Assembly: GCF_020723905.1 (NCBI RefSeq) | Contig: NZ_DYHZ01000006.1 | Location: forward strand, 1 to 64,000 | Direction: 5' to 3' | Length of the DNA stretch: 64,000 nucleotides | Source: Anaerolinea thermophila | Lineage (GTDB): Bacteria; Chloroflexota; Anaerolineae; Anaerolineales; Anaerolineaceae | In this document: piece by piece, positions 50,655 through 59,826 of the stretch | Layout of the letters: the number at the start of each line of letters is the position of its first letter | Position numbering within the stretch: position 1 is the first letter of the stretch | Notes under the pieces: model-generated | What the model saw: only the letters and a program-made list of their open reading frames with translations | Told to the model about the DNA's origin: nothing | Database searches by the model: none | Program-made: the position numbers and the translations under genes

Positions 50655-51860
50655 ATGAAAAAGATTGCTTCAATTTCTTTCCTCATCCTGGGTTTAATCC
50701 TGATTCTCCTGGAAACAACCCATGCGGTGCCTTCCCAGGCACAAACCAGCACATCGTTGTATTTGCCTTTGATTCGCCGGGCAGCAACCACATCCTGCCG
50801 ATTTGGCATTGCCGCGATTCCAGGAAATGGGGGCTACGATGTCTCGCTTAACGCGTTTAAAGTCGGCGGTTTTGTAGATTGGACGAGCGCTCCAAGCCGT
50901 ACTCTTCCAGGGGATGTCACTTTCCTCAGAGGCATCAATTTAAGAGATCCCTTTGACGATACGGAAGCCGCCCAACGTGCCGCAAGCCTCTCACGAGCCT
51001 ATCCCGGCAGTTACTGGCAGATTGGCAATGAACCAGACACCACTTACGAAGGACATGGCATCTATCAGGATAACGTGACTGCCAACCAGTACGGTCATCG
51101 CTACTACGTCATTGCCAGTGCCATTCGTCAGGCAGACCCCAGCGCAAAACTGGGATTTGGCAGTGTCGTTCAACCCACCCCAGTGCGGTTTCGCTATCTG
51201 GAAATGGCTCTGGCAAGGCTCATTTCAGATAGTGGCAGTGCTTCCGCCGCGCATGGATTGATTGACTTTATCAGCATCCATGGATTCATCCTCAATGAAG
51301 ATGAGGACCATAACGATGACGGAATTATTGATAACAAATGGGGAACAGGAGTACCCAAAGATTACAGCGACCCCTACCTGTACTGCCTGACCACGAATCC
51401 AGATGGCACCTGCAAAACCAAAATCCTTCCAGAAGCCCTTACTCCGGCTCAGACCTATGACATTAACCGCTTTAAGACCCGTGTTCAAAACATGCGCCAG
51501 TGGATGTACAATAATGGTCTACGAAATAAACCTTTGTGGATTACAGAATACGGGAGCCTTTTACCCCCCATCACCAGACCAGAGGATAATCTGACCACAT
51601 TACCTGACTCTGTCACAGCGCAATACATGGTGAATACCTTCGACTTCCTGCGAACCGCGACCAGCACAACAACCGGACTTCCCGCTGATGGCAATCGGTT
51701 GGTACAACGCTGGTTCTGGTACAGTCTGAATGAACACCGTTACTGGTTCGGCGGATCGTTATATGACCCGGATACCAGTCCCCCACAACTCACTTTGATC
51801 GGACAAACGTTCATCAATTACATGGCACCGTTGTTGCCAGAAGAAGGATGTTTGCCCTGA
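50655..51860 (+). CDS. Secreted glycoside hydrolase-like protein
   Basis: A 401-residue exported protein with a signal peptide (1-24). It has the features of a clan GH-A TIM-barrel glycosidase: WQIGNEPD with candidate acid/base Glu126 and PLWITEYGS with candidate nucleophile Glu298. An Asp/Asn-rich stretch (EDEDHNDDGIIDNK) may bind calcium. The GH family cannot be fixed by eye; GH39-, GH53- or GH128-like are possible. GGGGGA precedes the ATG. It lies between two other secreted proteins and may act on polysaccharide at the cell surface. Confidence 0.72.
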   Translation: MKKIASISFLILGLILILLETTHAVPSQAQTSTSLYLPLIRRAATTSCRFGIAAIPGNGGYDVSLNAFKVGGFVDWTSAPSRTLPGDVTFLRGINLRDPFDDTEAAQRAASLSRAYPGSYWQIGNEPDTTYEGHGIYQDNVTANQYGHRYYVIASAIRQADPSAKLGFGSVVQPTPVRFRYLEMALARLISDSGSASAAHGLIDFISIHGFILNEDEDHNDDGIIDNKWGTGVPKDYSDPYLYCLTTNPDGTCKTKILPEALTPAQTYDINRFKTRVQNMRQWMYNNGLRNKPLWITEYGSLLPPITRPEDNLTTLPDSVTAQYMVNTFDFLRTATSTTTGLPADGNRLVQRWFWYSLNEHRYWFGGSLYDPDTSPPQLTLIGQTFINYMAPLLPEEGCLP

Positions 51861-51878
51861 TCGGAAAGGGATGATTCT

Positions 51879-53024
51879 ATGTCTTCAGGAAATAAGTTTG
51901 TTGTTCTGGTCTTATCTGCCATAGTGCTGACTCTTGCCTTAATTGGCGGCACATGGACACCTACTCAGGGCGCCGCGCAAGGTCAAAGCACACTCCCAAC
52001 GATCACGCCCACGCGAGAGCCACCGGATACCCCTACCCCTACCCGGGTAGCCCCACCGCCTGCCTTTCCCATCCCTCTGATCTTCATCGTTTCGGTTGTG
52101 CCTGGCGAAAGCGTGACCATACGCACTGCCAACTTCCCTCCAAACACTGATTTTGACGTGCTAATGAATTATTACGGCACATTAGGGATTGGCGGCGAGA
52201 AGGTGGCAACGGTCAATTCGGGTGCTGGTGGTGTCCTGACATGGACCTTCAACATTCCTGCCTTTCTAAAGGACGCCGCCCGAATTGCGATCCGCCTGCA
52301 AAGCAAGACCGGTTATTATTCTTATAACTGGTTCTGGAACAAGCCTACCAGTGGAACGGGACAGGTTCCCCCCAAGCCTTTTGTCATTCCGACTTTCAAA
52401 ATTGTTGCTGTGGAACGGGATAAAACCGTCACCATCGAAACGGCCAATTTCCCGGCAAACGATACCTTCGACGTGCTGATGAACTACTACGGGACTTTAG
52501 GAATTGGCGGAATCAAAGTAGATCAGGTCAGTTCAGGTTCAGGAGGAACGCTGAGTTTTACGTTCAATATACCTGAAGCCTTGCGGGGACAAACCAAAAT
52601 CGCTATTCGGCTTCAATCTCCGACATCAGGATATTACGCCTATAACTGGTTTTGGAACAATTCCACCTCTGAAGTTTCTGCTTCCCCCAGCCCGGCGCCT
52701 TCAGACAGCCCGGTTCCTTCCCTCCCACCCGGCGTCATTCCTACCTTTATAATTCAAAGCGTGGTTCGAGACACCTCGGTAACCATAGTTACCAGCAACT
52801 TTCCCCAAAATGATACTTTTGACGTACTGATGAATACCTATGGGACACTGGGAATCAACGGGGTCAAGGTTGACACCATCTCCAGCGGTTCAGGTGGAAC
52901 ATTGACGCTTACCTTCACCATTCCTGAAAGCATGCGAGGAAAAAGCAGGATCGCCATTCGCCTGCAATCAAGCCAGTCCGGTTATTATGCCTACAACTGG
53001 TTCTGGAATAACACCTATCCATAA
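51879..53024 (+). CDS. Secreted protein with three tandem 90-residue repeats
   Basis: A 381-residue exported protein: signal peptide (about 1-33), Thr/Pro linker (40-65), then three copies of a domain of about 90 residues at 66-154, 170-260 and 287-378, separated by Pro/Ser linkers. Each has VTIxTxNFPxNxxFDVLMNxYGTLGI in its first half and a closing GYYxYNWFWN. I do not know a named family; a beta-sandwich is likely. It ends the plus-strand secreted group. The motifs are almost unchanged between copies, so recent duplication or strong constraint is likely. Confidence 0.8.
   Translation: MSSGNKFVVLVLSAIVLTLALIGGTWTPTQGAAQGQSTLPTITPTREPPDTPTPTRVAPPPAFPIPLIFIVSVVPGESVTIRTANFPPNTDFDVLMNYYGTLGIGGEKVATVNSGAGGVLTWTFNIPAFLKDAARIAIRLQSKTGYYSYNWFWNKPTSGTGQVPPKPFVIPTFKIVAVERDKTVTIETANFPANDTFDVLMNYYGTLGIGGIKVDQVSSGSGGTLSFTFNIPEALRGQTKIAIRLQSPTSGYYAYNWFWNNSTSEVSASPSPAPSDSPVPSLPPGVIPTFIIQSVVRDTSVTIVTSNFPQNDTFDVLMNTYGTLGINGVKVDTISSGSGGTLTLTFTIPESMRGKSRIAIRLQSSQSGYYAYNWFWNNTYP
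52074..53012 (+). repeat. Three tandem protein-domain repeats
   Basis: Copies at 52074-52340, 52386-52658 and 52737-53012 encode the repeated domain of the secreted protein. The DNA copies differ at many third positions while the protein motifs stay, which points to selection on the protein. Confidence 0.85.
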
Positions 53025-53047
53025 CCCCTTGTAGAATGCTTCTTAAC

Positions 53048-53080
53048 AAAAACAGCGGGACTTCCGCTGTTTTTGTATTT
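53048..53080. terminator. Bidirectional terminator
   Basis: AAAAACAGCGG pairs perfectly with CCGCTGTTTTT around a five-base loop, with A and T tracts on the two sides and GTATTTTT after it. It lies between the convergent repeat-protein gene and the GT2/PGT gene. Confidence 0.9.
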
Positions 53081-54676
53081 TTAATAAGCCCCTTTTCCCA
53101 ATATGACTGCAGGGATGGTTCGAGCCAGGAGCACAAAATCCTTCCACAAGGAGTAATGTTCAATGTAGTCTAACTCCAGTTGTAAACGCATAGAAATATC
53201 CAGGTTTGCCCTCCCCGAAACCTGCATGGGACCAGTCATCCCCGGTTTTACAATCAAGCGTTGACGTTCCCGATCCGAATACCGAAGGACTACAGATAAT
53301 TCCTCAGGACGGGGACCGACTAAACTCATTTCTCCCTTCAATACGTTCCAGAATTGGGGAAGTTCATCAATGCTCCATCGTCGTAAGAAACGCCCCACGC
53401 GGGTTACTCGCGGATCGTCCAATAACTTAAATGCCATTCCCCCGTTTGGAGAAAGCGGCTCCAGAGCCTCCCGGTATTGTTCTGCATTCATCACCATGGT
53501 TCGCAATTTCACCATGCGGAAAGGTTTGCCATTTTCTCCCGCTCTCCACTGAACGAAAAACACAGGACCAGGGCTATCCAGTTTAATTGCAAGTGCGCTG
53601 AGGAAAAGTATAGGAATCGAAACCCCTAAACCAAGAATTGCTCCCAGCACATCTATTATCCGCTTGAGCAGGCGATCCACCGCGCTCAATCCTTTTTTCT
53701 GAATACCCTGCGGCTTTTTTAATATCCCCCAGATAATTCCCGCCAATTGAGCAAACGCACGAACAGGAATCAAAACCAGACTATATGGAAACAATTGAAT
53801 ATCTTTCTTCGCCAGGAACACCCAAAACGGTACCGCCGTGCACCAGAACAATCCCAATGCCATAAGGCTTCCCCATTTCACAACCGGAGCAAAGTAAATC
53901 AACGGAGTGCCTAATAAAAACAACCCCAGGAAAATAATTTGCCAGCGTTGCGATGGAAGGGTATGCGAGTCATGAAAAGCCTTCTCGGGAAGCCAGTTGA
54001 TCATCACCGCTTTCCAGTACCCAATCCAGAATTTTCGGATGAAATATTCCCTGATGGATTTATCATGTCTATGCGAAACTTTAGCGAAGGGCTCAAACAC
54101 AAGAAGGTACCCCTTCCTCGCCAAGCGGAAGGAAAATTCCTGATCCTCAACCGAAGGAACCGGAAAAATGGAATCAAACCCTCCATTTTCTAAAAACACG
54201 TTCCGACGATAAGCAGCAGAGTACGTGTCAATGAAATCGATTGACTCCATTCGCTTCATTCTCTCGTATTTGTACTCATATTCAACCTGAACAAATCTTG
54301 AGACCGGCTTATTACTGCCGGTAGAGTAAACGCCCTTTACTCCAACAACCTGAGGGTCTTCAAAACGGCTCAACATGATTTTCAACCAGTTCGAATCGGG
54401 GACACAATCCGAATCTGTAAACACCAGAATATCTCCCCGGGCTTCCCGGGCTCCCCGATTCCTTGCCACAGCAGGACCGGTATTCGGTTGAGAGATCACT
54501 TTCACGTCTTTAAAAGATCGAGCCATTTCAGCAGTGCGATCAGAAGAGCCATCATCCACAACGATAACTTCATAATCGCCCGGAAACGTCATCCCGTTCT
54601 GATGAAGCACAGCCTCAAGGCAAGCATTGATGGTCTCTTCGGCATCTCTGGCTGGAATAATCACGCTGGCTTTCAT
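53081..54676 (-). CDS. GT2 glycosyltransferase fused to a sugar-phosphate transferase
   Basis: A 531-residue fusion. Residues 1-230 are a GT-A type family 2 glycosyltransferase (ASVIIPARDAEETI, VVDDGSSDRT, DSDCVP, VEDQEFSFRLARKG). Two or three membrane helices follow (about 245-320). The rest (about 335-531) is a bacterial sugar transferase of the WbaP/WcaJ type with KRIIDVLGAILGL, FRMVKLRTMV, DELPQFWNVLKGEMSLVGPRPE and KPGMTGPMQVSGR. Such enzymes start glycan assembly by moving a sugar phosphate to a polyprenyl phosphate. The ATG at 54676 has GGGGGA upstream and overlaps the flippase gene by four bases. Confidence 0.93.
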   Translation of the reverse strand: MKASVIIPARDAEETINACLEAVLHQNGMTFPGDYEVIVVDDGSSDRTAEMARSFKDVKVISQPNTGPAVARNRGAREARGDILVFTDSDCVPDSNWLKIMLSRFEDPQVVGVKGVYSTGSNKPVSRFVQVEYEYKYERMKRMESIDFIDTYSAAYRRNVFLENGGFDSIFPVPSVEDQEFSFRLARKGYLLVFEPFAKVSHRHDKSIREYFIRKFWIGYWKAVMINWLPEKAFHDSHTLPSQRWQIIFLGLFLLGTPLIYFAPVVKWGSLMALGLFWCTAVPFWVFLAKKDIQLFPYSLVLIPVRAFAQLAGIIWGILKKPQGIQKKGLSAVDRLLKRIIDVLGAILGLGVSIPILFLSALAIKLDSPGPVFFVQWRAGENGKPFRMVKLRTMVMNAEQYREALEPLSPNGGMAFKLLDDPRVTRVGRFLRRWSIDELPQFWNVLKGEMSLVGPRPEELSVVLRYSDRERQRLIVKPGMTGPMQVSGRANLDISMRLQLELDYIEHYSLWKDFVLLARTIPAVILGKGAY

Positions 54677-55659
54677 ATTTTCCCCCATTGTTCAAAAAGG
54701 ATTGCCAGTCCAGAAAAGAGCAATGGAAACACGGTGACAATCCCGTGGAGCACAATAGCAAACGAAAGACTCTGTGAAACCGGAATCTCAAAAAGCGACA
54801 TTCCCAAAACTACTGCCCCATGGAACGGTCCCAAATTACCCGGAATCAGAGCAGGAATCAGCGCGACGTAAATGAAAACCAGAACCACAATTGCCATGGT
54901 AATGTTGAGGGGATAACTCATTGCATGCATGAGGAGAAGGTTGGTTAGAATCATGTTTCCCCAAATAATGAGACTGAGCCCTATGGGTAACAGTCCCCTG
55001 GCTAACCGTTTTTTGGTGAACGGCGGAAATTCTACCTGGGCAATGTCATTTCCCAGTACCTGCCGGAATTTTTCCGGCACAAATGGGAAAGTCTTCATTT
55101 TAAAGTGACGGATTCCCCAAATCCCAATCCCTAAAATTGCCAGCAGAATTGCGAATACTCCCCAGGAGAGAATCGGCGGAAATGCCATCCAATCAGAAAT
55201 CAGCGGAGCAAAGGCAAAAGATAGAAGTGAAAGGATGAGAAAATCCAGCCATTTTTCCAGCAGGATGCTCAAGGCGCCTGGCACAATCAGGCTCTTATCC
55301 TTCCATCCCAACCAGGAAAACCGGGCAACCTCGCCCCCTCGAAATGGAAGGAGAATATTCACGGCCTGTCCAACCAGAAACGGAGTCATTAATGTTTGAA
55401 ATGGAATTGCTTTTTGTGTGCTTTCAATAAGGGTAATTAAAACACCCCAGCGTATCATTTTTAATCCCAGCGTCATAACAAAACTGAGAATTGCCAGAAT
55501 CAGCCACTTCCATTTGATTTCGCCTAAAACGTGAACAACCGATTGCCAGTCTACATTCTGAAGGATGTAAACTATCAAAATACCTGCAATACCTCCCCTC
55601 ACCAGGAGGTTGATCAACCCTTTTATGGAGAATTTACGTTCAGTTGTTTTGACATGCAT
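54673..55659 (-). CDS. LPG synthase transmembrane-domain/flippase-like protein
   Basis: A 328-residue polytopic protein of the COG0392 family, paralogous to the protein at 8336-9361. Typical segments are LPFRGGEVARFSWLG and VLVFIYVALIPALIPGNLGPFHGAVV. It overlaps the GT2/PGT gene by four bases and the DUF2723 gene by 20 bases, so the three are strongly coupled. A role in moving or modifying lipid-linked glycan is inferred from this context. The ribosome binding site is poor, which fits coupling. Confidence 0.83.
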   Translation of the reverse strand: MHVKTTERKFSIKGLINLLVRGGIAGILIVYILQNVDWQSVVHVLGEIKWKWLILAILSFVMTLGLKMIRWGVLITLIESTQKAIPFQTLMTPFLVGQAVNILLPFRGGEVARFSWLGWKDKSLIVPGALSILLEKWLDFLILSLLSFAFAPLISDWMAFPPILSWGVFAILLAILGIGIWGIRHFKMKTFPFVPEKFRQVLGNDIAQVEFPPFTKKRLARGLLPIGLSLIIWGNMILTNLLLMHAMSYPLNITMAIVVLVFIYVALIPALIPGNLGPFHGAVVLGMSLFEIPVSQSLSFAIVLHGIVTVFPLLFSGLAILFEQWGKI

Positions 55660-57115
55660 ATGTCACATATATGGCTGGCTGAGTTTCCACGCTTGTGCGG
55701 CAGATGGAGCGATTCGCGTTCAGTTCCAGTAAGAGTTCCCCCCAGGCACTTCCTTCAACTCCAGCAGGAGGATACTGTAAATCTGGATAGGCTTTCTGTA
55801 AAGACTGGCGATACCAGGAAAAGGGAGTAAGGGGCAATACGATGAGCCTTATGTCCGGGCGATAAGACAATCCAAAATGATAATACCAGAGAGGGAAGGT
55901 ATCCTGATCCTTTAACGTAACCACAAAGGCATTCAAAGGGAATGACTGCAATGCCTTCTCAGCAAAAAGGGCAGCATCCTCTTTTCCACGCACGTCAACC
56001 TGACGGGCAACCTGAGGTAAATTCCATGCACTCCACAGGAAAAAGATGCCCAACAGCACCCACCCGACTGGAAATGCCTTCCATTTCCACTTTAAGATCT
56101 CCATGACTCCAACCGCCAGCCAGATACTCAACACCATCCATGCAGGAATTAAGTAAACCTGCGAATCTTCTACGGCATACCCTAAAGAGAAAAGTACAAA
56201 GGCAAGGAAAGTCCATAACAAAATCTTCCCCACACGCCACGGTACGGAAATCACCAAGCCGAAGATCGCCAGGATAACGCCCCACACCCGAAAATCCTTC
56301 ACCCAGAGGCTGGAAAAAGCGGACAAACGGCTGACGAATTGTCCTGCATTTACATCGAAAATCATGCCCCGATACAGTTTTCCACTCACCAACCACCAGA
56401 ACCCTTCCCAGTCACTCGCTCCACCCCAATTGACCGGTGGCAATGCCTGTGCTCGAATGGGTAGTACTCCATAAATAAAAAGCCCCAGGCAAAATAAGAC
56501 TGCCTGGACGCTTGTTTCCTTCAATGACGTCTTTTTCCAGAACGAGAAAAAAGCCCACATCACAACCGGAAACAACAAACCAATGGACACATGGTTGCCT
56601 ACACCCAGACCAGCCATCACACTGAGCAAACTCAACATCCATAAAGGCACCGATATCTCGCCCAGTAAAGCACTTGCCCACCATATCCAGATCATGACCA
56701 TCAAGGCATGAAGGCCGTGAACTTCTACAATCAACGCCTGAGACCAAACCAGTGAGGTGGATAGCCAGAGAAAAGCCGCAACAACCCCAACTAAAGAAGC
56801 CAGAGATTTTCCCTTCAAAATGACCTTCTCCACCCAAAGGGCAAGGAGACCGGCTGCAAGTGCCATACAAAAAGCAGAGAAAAAAGCCCCTTTCCAATAG
56901 GGATTATGGAAGGGAAGTTTTTGAAAAAGTCCCCCTAATACCAGATAGAGGGGATAACCTGTTGGATGAGGGACACCGTTAGTCAAAATGGCTGTTAAAA
57001 AATCTCCTGCATCACCTCCTTGATTTTGCCAGGTGTAGCGATCCGGTAAAAAAGGGAAATACAACAAGATGCCCAGCAAAAAACTGACGAAAAAGGGAGA
57101 GGAAAATCGCTTCAT
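55640..57115 (-). CDS. DUF2723 / protein O-mannosyltransferase-like membrane protein
   Basis: A 491-residue protein with about ten transmembrane helices. The first external loop WQNQGGDAGDFLTAILTNGVPHPTGYPLY matches DUF2723 proteins, with acidic residues where GT-C glycosyltransferases bind a lipid-linked sugar. The ATG at 57115 is chosen because the upstream in-frame TTG at 57160 lies in the terminator of the preceding gene. It is the first gene of the coupled glycan group 53081-57115. Substrate is unknown; transfer of sugars to proteins or lipids is possible. Confidence 0.8.
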   Translation of the reverse strand: MKRFSSPFFVSFLLGILLYFPFLPDRYTWQNQGGDAGDFLTAILTNGVPHPTGYPLYLVLGGLFQKLPFHNPYWKGAFFSAFCMALAAGLLALWVEKVILKGKSLASLVGVVAAFLWLSTSLVWSQALIVEVHGLHALMVMIWIWWASALLGEISVPLWMLSLLSVMAGLGVGNHVSIGLLFPVVMWAFFSFWKKTSLKETSVQAVLFCLGLFIYGVLPIRAQALPPVNWGGASDWEGFWWLVSGKLYRGMIFDVNAGQFVSRLSAFSSLWVKDFRVWGVILAIFGLVISVPWRVGKILLWTFLAFVLFSLGYAVEDSQVYLIPAWMVLSIWLAVGVMEILKWKWKAFPVGWVLLGIFFLWSAWNLPQVARQVDVRGKEDAALFAEKALQSFPLNAFVVTLKDQDTFPLWYYHFGLSYRPDIRLIVLPLTPFSWYRQSLQKAYPDLQYPPAGVEGSAWGELLLELNANRSICRTSVETQPAIYVTYACQNN

Positions 57116-57135
57116 TGAATGCAATTTTATCTTGA

Positions 57136-57170
57136 GATAAAACAACGGGGTGACAATCAATCACCCCGTT
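57136..57170 (-). terminator. Terminator after the secreted 218-residue protein gene
   Basis: On the minus strand AACGGGGTGA pairs perfectly with TCACCCCGTT around a seven-base loop, followed by GTTTTATC. Confidence 0.85.
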
Positions 57171-57188
57171 TTAAGGATTTAAAGCAGA

Positions 57189-57845
57189 TTACTTCGACTT
57201 CGGAGGTTTCCAACCCAGTGTAAAGTACCCCCAATCCAGAGTGGAACAGAAGACCTTTCCATACTTCCCTTCTTTTGGCTCAAAGGTCAAATCTTCACAA
57301 GGTTGCCATTCTTTCTTTTCGGGGTTGTACCAGAATACACCAAACCGTTCGGGCATGTTATCATGGATCCAGCGCTCATACCAGGTTAATTCAAAGTAAA
57401 CCTGTTTTTGCCGGCAAGATTGCGTATCGTCCACAATCCCTTTTACATATTGTCGAACCTCCAGTCCTTCTCGCCAGTAATTCAATTGAGAACGGCCGGG
57501 CAAATATCGCACTGGAACTTTGCAAATCACTTCTACCGCATCTTCACAGGCAGTTCCCGGTGGATTAATGACCCCACCCCAGATCTCCTTGCTGCTTTTT
57601 TCGGGAAATCGTAAGAGCGATAATGTAACTTCCATCTCTTTGCTTAAGGGAGCCTTGACACAATAAAGCGGCGCCCCTTTTCCTTTTGGAGTTGGGGTCG
57701 GTTCTGGAGGAGGTGGAGGAGCCACTGTAGTAGGCGCCAGGGTAGGGACCGTCTGCGCACTGGAAATTTGAGGCGCACTCAATCCCCAAAACACGCCGAA
57801 AAGAATCCCTATAGCCAAAAAAGCAATTACTTTTTTCCAAGACAT
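57189..57845 (-). CDS. Secreted protein of unknown function
   Basis: A 218-residue exported protein with a signal peptide (about 1-30), a Thr/Pro linker (32-55) and a domain with six Cys residues (about 60-218), for example LYCVKAPL, GTACEDAVEVICKVP and WQPCEDLTFE. No known family is recognised. GGGGG precedes the ATG and a TATAAT box lies at 57889-57884. It stands as a single gene closed by a terminator, between the RNB nuclease gene and the glycan group. Confidence 0.75.
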   Translation of the reverse strand: MSWKKVIAFLAIGILFGVFWGLSAPQISSAQTVPTLAPTTVAPPPPPEPTPTPKGKGAPLYCVKAPLSKEMEVTLSLLRFPEKSSKEIWGGVINPPGTACEDAVEVICKVPVRYLPGRSQLNYWREGLEVRQYVKGIVDDTQSCRQKQVYFELTWYERWIHDNMPERFGVFWYNPEKKEWQPCEDLTFEPKEGKYGKVFCSTLDWGYFTLGWKPPKSK

Positions 57846-57929
57846 AATGCCCCCTATGTTTTTTACAAAACCGGATTGCTTTTATTATAACACGTTCAAA
57901 TTCTTTTAATGACTATACAGATAAAAAAT

Positions 57930-59747
57930 TCATATCAAAATCCTGAACAAAGCCTCCAGATAAGGTAATTTGACTTCCACACATTGAACCTGCAGGATCT
58001 GGTTTTTTACCAGCCCGGGAGAGCCCGGTAATACCGTTTCCCAACCCAGTTCAGGAATCATCACCACTGCTCCTGAAGAACGATGGTCAACTACATGAGC
58101 CGCTCCGCTCCAACCGGGATTTTGCAGTAAAAACACCAGTGTCCAGTGCTTTTCGGAAAGAGTTTCAGCCTGTCGAAGGGAAGGCAAGAGAGCCTCGACT
58201 TCGCCAATCCGTTCAAGGATTTCCTGCTCAGATAACACACGCTCTTCCCGAAGAGAACGACGAATCTGTTGATGGACAACCAGATCCAGGTACCGCCGTA
58301 AAGGGCTTGTTCCCGGTACATAGGCGCTTAATCCCAATCCAGCATGTTCTCCAGGGGATATTCGGTACTGGCTTCGTCGCATCCACCGACGCATGGCGTA
58401 CATGTCTGCGAGCGTGTTGCCAGTAAGCCGCTGTTCGGGCGGTTCCTGCACACTGAAAGGCACGGGAATGTGTCTTGCTGAACACCATTGTGCCAGCGCC
58501 GATCCAGCCAGAATCATGGCTTCCTCCACCATTCTTCGGCTCCGCAGGGACAATACGGGAGAGATGCTGACCCGATAAGACGAATCCACTTTAATCTTCA
58601 CTTCAGGCAAATCCAGATCAACGGCACCCCGGTTCTGTCGGGATGTGCGATGTTGAGATAGGATGTCCTCAATCTCTGCAAATATAGAAGAATTCATCAG
58701 CGTTTCTGCTATTTGATAGGTCAACCGCGTCACCCGCACCCACGAAGGAACAATATCAACGCTCTGAATTTCTCCTGAAGTTGATAATTCAATTCCGATG
58801 GAGAGTGCCGGTGAAATTTCCTGTTTGCCCAACCCGAATTTCGAGATGGCATCTTCCGAAAGCATGTGAATAGTGCCTTCAGGAAGATGAAGAGACTCGA
58901 CGCGCTGGCGGGCTTCCAGATCAGGTGGAGTATCGGGGAAAATTAATGCCGCAGGATCGGCAATATGCACCCAAATCCTCCTTCCTTCCAGACTAACAGC
59001 ATCATCGGGAACCTCGCTCCCTTCATCGTCTATGGCGTAAGCGGAAAGATGGGTCAGGTCTATTCGCGGTTCGTCCGGAAGAGATGGAAGGGTATAAATC
59101 GGAACCTGAAGTGGAACCTGAAGCCGACGGGGATGAGGGTTGTGAGTATCCTTCCAGTAACCAATCTCGAGCAGAAGTTGATGAGCATTCTCGGGGGTCT
59201 CGGCTCTTTTTAATTCCTGCAAAACCCTTGATCGTTTGGAAATTCCATATGCGAATTGTTCAACCTCTTTGAGGTAGCGAATGTCCTGTTCAATCCATTG
59301 TTTAAGACGAATGCGGTTAAGAAATGCCTGCCATTCCTGCTCCGATTTTTGCTTTGCCCTTTCCTGTTCCTCTTTTTCCCTCACCTCTTCTTCTGACAAA
59401 ACCTGTATTGCCTCAGGCGTGCCTTTAAATAAATAGCCCTGTAACACAGATTTCCATACTTCCCATGCCGTTTGAGGGGTATAGGTACCAAACGCCAGTT
59501 CCGACAACTCAACCAGTGTTGTGGTCATTCCTGCCAGTATTTGCCATGCACCCTGTAAATCCCCAGCAACAGGATGGAGTTCCTTCAAATCCTGGATGGG
59601 TCCGGGATGGATGAGCACCACATCCTTTGGGCGCACACGAAATACCTCTCCGTTCGACAACTCAATTTCCCAACGATCGCCTGTTCGGATGACTCTGGCA
59701 GGTTCGTTTCGGAATGCTACCAGTGCCCCTGGATGGATATTGTTCAT
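57930..59747 (-). CDS. RNB-domain ribonuclease (RNase II/R-like)
   Basis: A 605-residue protein. The RNB catalytic core (about 250-540) has AIDDEGSEVPDDAVSLEGRRIWVHIADPA with the metal-binding Asp cluster, and SPLRRYLDLVVHQQI near the end of the domain. The first 240 residues are a helical region without the usual cold-shock domains, and the C-terminal end is only a short S1-like remnant. Such atypical RNB proteins occur in cyanobacteria, Chloroflexi and Deinococcus. The ATG at 59747 has GAGG upstream. It is divergent from the methyltransferase gene. Confidence 0.88.
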   Translation of the reverse strand: MNNIHPGALVAFRNEPARVIRTGDRWEIELSNGEVFRVRPKDVVLIHPGPIQDLKELHPVAGDLQGAWQILAGMTTTLVELSELAFGTYTPQTAWEVWKSVLQGYLFKGTPEAIQVLSEEEVREKEEQERAKQKSEQEWQAFLNRIRLKQWIEQDIRYLKEVEQFAYGISKRSRVLQELKRAETPENAHQLLLEIGYWKDTHNPHPRRLQVPLQVPIYTLPSLPDEPRIDLTHLSAYAIDDEGSEVPDDAVSLEGRRIWVHIADPAALIFPDTPPDLEARQRVESLHLPEGTIHMLSEDAISKFGLGKQEISPALSIGIELSTSGEIQSVDIVPSWVRVTRLTYQIAETLMNSSIFAEIEDILSQHRTSRQNRGAVDLDLPEVKIKVDSSYRVSISPVLSLRSRRMVEEAMILAGSALAQWCSARHIPVPFSVQEPPEQRLTGNTLADMYAMRRWMRRSQYRISPGEHAGLGLSAYVPGTSPLRRYLDLVVHQQIRRSLREERVLSEQEILERIGEVEALLPSLRQAETLSEKHWTLVFLLQNPGWSGAAHVVDHRSSGAVVMIPELGWETVLPGSPGLVKNQILQVQCVEVKLPYLEALFRILI

Positions 59748-59826
59748 AAGTACCTCGCTTCCAAGAATATCCGTATTTCGGTTGAGTTTCATGAGTTTAA
59801 CGAATCATGTAAAATACATTAAGTTC

